From assembly GCF_023721835.1 (NCBI RefSeq), contig NZ_JAMKFE010000002.1:461796-525795 (forward strand): a stretch of 64,000 bases of DNA, given 5' to 3'. Shown here in pieces: positions 63,456-64,000 of the stretch. How positions within the stretch are numbered: position 1 is the first letter of the stretch; the number at the start of each line of letters is the position of its first letter. The DNA is from Caldimonas mangrovi (GTDB lineage: Bacteria > Pseudomonadota > Gammaproteobacteria > Burkholderiales > Burkholderiaceae_C). The notes under the pieces are model-generated. The model was given only the letters and a program-made list of their open reading frames with translations, did not search any database and was not told the origin of the DNA. The translations under genes were made by a program, and so were the position numbers.

Positions 63456-64000
63456 TCAGAAGCTCTCCCAGTCGTCGTCCCGGGACGACGCCGCGGGCGC
63501 CGTGCCGGCCGGGGCCAGGACCGGCGCGGCGGGCCGTGCACCTGCTGCCGGCCTCACCTGCCGGGCCGTCGCCCGGGCGTCGGGTGCTGCTGCGGCCCGG
63601 GGGGCTGCATCCCGCACGCGGGCAATGACCTTCTGGGCCACGGCACTGGCTTCCTGCGCCGCTGCGCCCTGCTGGAGCTTGAACGCGCTGACGACGTCGG
63701 CGAGCTTATAGGCCTGCTCCTTGAGGCTTGCGGCGGCGGCGGCGGACTCCTCGACGAGTGCGGCGTTCTGCTGCGTCATCTGGTCGAGCTGGGTGACGGC
63801 GGTGTTGACCTGGCCGATGCCGGAGCTCTGCTCGGCGGTGGCGGCGGTGATCTCGCCGATGATGTCGGACACGCGCTGCACGGAGGCGACGATCTCGGTC
63901 ATGGTGGAGCCGGCGTTCTGCACCAGCTTGGCGCCGGACTCGACCTTCTCGACGGAGGCGCCGATGAGGGTCTTGATTTCCTTGGCGGCCTGGGCCGAGC
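63456..64000 (-). CDS. Methyl-accepting chemotaxis protein, N-terminal part outside window
   Basis: Only the last 180 residues are present. They are the receptor signalling helix: AQAAKEIKTLIGASVEKVES, then VSDIIGEITAATAEQSSGIG with the EQ methylation pair and a conserved Gly, leading into SAAAAASLKEQAYKLADVV. A ~65-residue Ala/Pro-rich linker follows and the protein ends in DWESF, a CheR/CheB docking pentapeptide (xWxxF). Adaptation enzymes lie just downstream on the same strand. The ligand-binding part is off the window. Confidence 0.9.
   Translation of the reverse strand, partial: SAQAAKEIKTLIGASVEKVESGAKLVQNAGSTMTEIVASVQRVSDIIGEITAATAEQSSGIGQVNTAVTQLDQMTQQNAALVEESAAAAASLKEQAYKLADVVSAFKLQQGAAAQEASAVAQKVIARVRDAAPRAAAAPDARATARQVRPAAGARPAAPVLAPAGTAPAASSRDDDWESF

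Overview
The window is a GC-rich chromosomal segment of a betaproteobacterium, most likely order Burkholderiales and probably near the Rubrivivax/Leptothrix/Caldimonas group. That placement is inferred from gene order and families: a DUF3717 protein, DUF3305/DUF3306 formate-dehydrogenase accessories, hemC-hemD-hemX-hemY, the string yicC-gmk-rpoZ-spoT facing kinase-phosphatase-rph-rdgB-hemW, and a PEP-CTERM protein. No insertion sequence, prophage, CRISPR array or integrase was seen. Coding density is high, and overlaps of the ATGA/GTGA kind are common.

Layout. (1) 1-5024: a phosphite uptake and oxidation operon (ptxA-ptxB-ptxC-ptxD, ptxD cut by the window edge) with a divergent LysR regulator (ptxE), then a phospholipid-type methyltransferase. 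(2) 5141-19758: an accessory block built around two periplasmic molybdenum hydroxylases of the IorA/IorB type. The first pair is preceded by a DoxX protein and has a divergent LysR gene. The second pair is divergent from a QseBC-like two-component system that runs straight into an XdhC-type cofactor-maturation gene. A FkbM methyltransferase and an unknown small protein lie between the pairs. A Cpx-like cassette (Spy/CpxP-like protein, response regulator, kinase) closes the block. (3) 19730-34247: housekeeping genes: trpS, purN, an RsmB-type RNA methyltransferase, a fatty-acid desaturase, rpmG/rpmB, trxB, a Crp-family regulator with a perfect TGTGA-N6-TCACA site, ftsK, lolA, metG and an Mrp/ApbC ATPase. 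(4) 34248-38024: accessory genes for a formate dehydrogenase (DUF3305, DUF3306, a poly-ferredoxin, a TorD-like chaperone) with no dehydrogenase subunit beside them. (5) 38038-45252: ppc, the heme genes hemCDXY, and tRNA-Arg(ACG). (6) 45566-49754: a PEP-CTERM protein and a glutaryl-CoA module (CoA transferase, gcdH, LysR). (7) 49777-59090: greB, spoT, rpoZ, gmk, yicC, a Ser/Thr kinase with a PP2C phosphatase, rph, rdgB, hemW. (8) 59208-64000: chemotaxis: a CheY-like receiver, cheB, cheD, cheR, an unknown exported protein, and the C-terminus of a chemoreceptor ending in a CheR/CheB docking pentapeptide.

How it works together. The phosphite genes should give the cell an extra phosphorus source. 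The molybdenum block pairs enzymes with a maturation factor and a two-component regulator; a QseB/PmrA-type direct repeat sits between the second hydroxylase and that regulator. The most distinctive items are the twin-hydroxylase locus with its regulator, the formate-dehydrogenase accessory set without its enzyme, a nested stem-loop in the rpmB leader, and several genes with a -10-like hexamer 6-9 bases before the ATG (possible leaderless transcripts).
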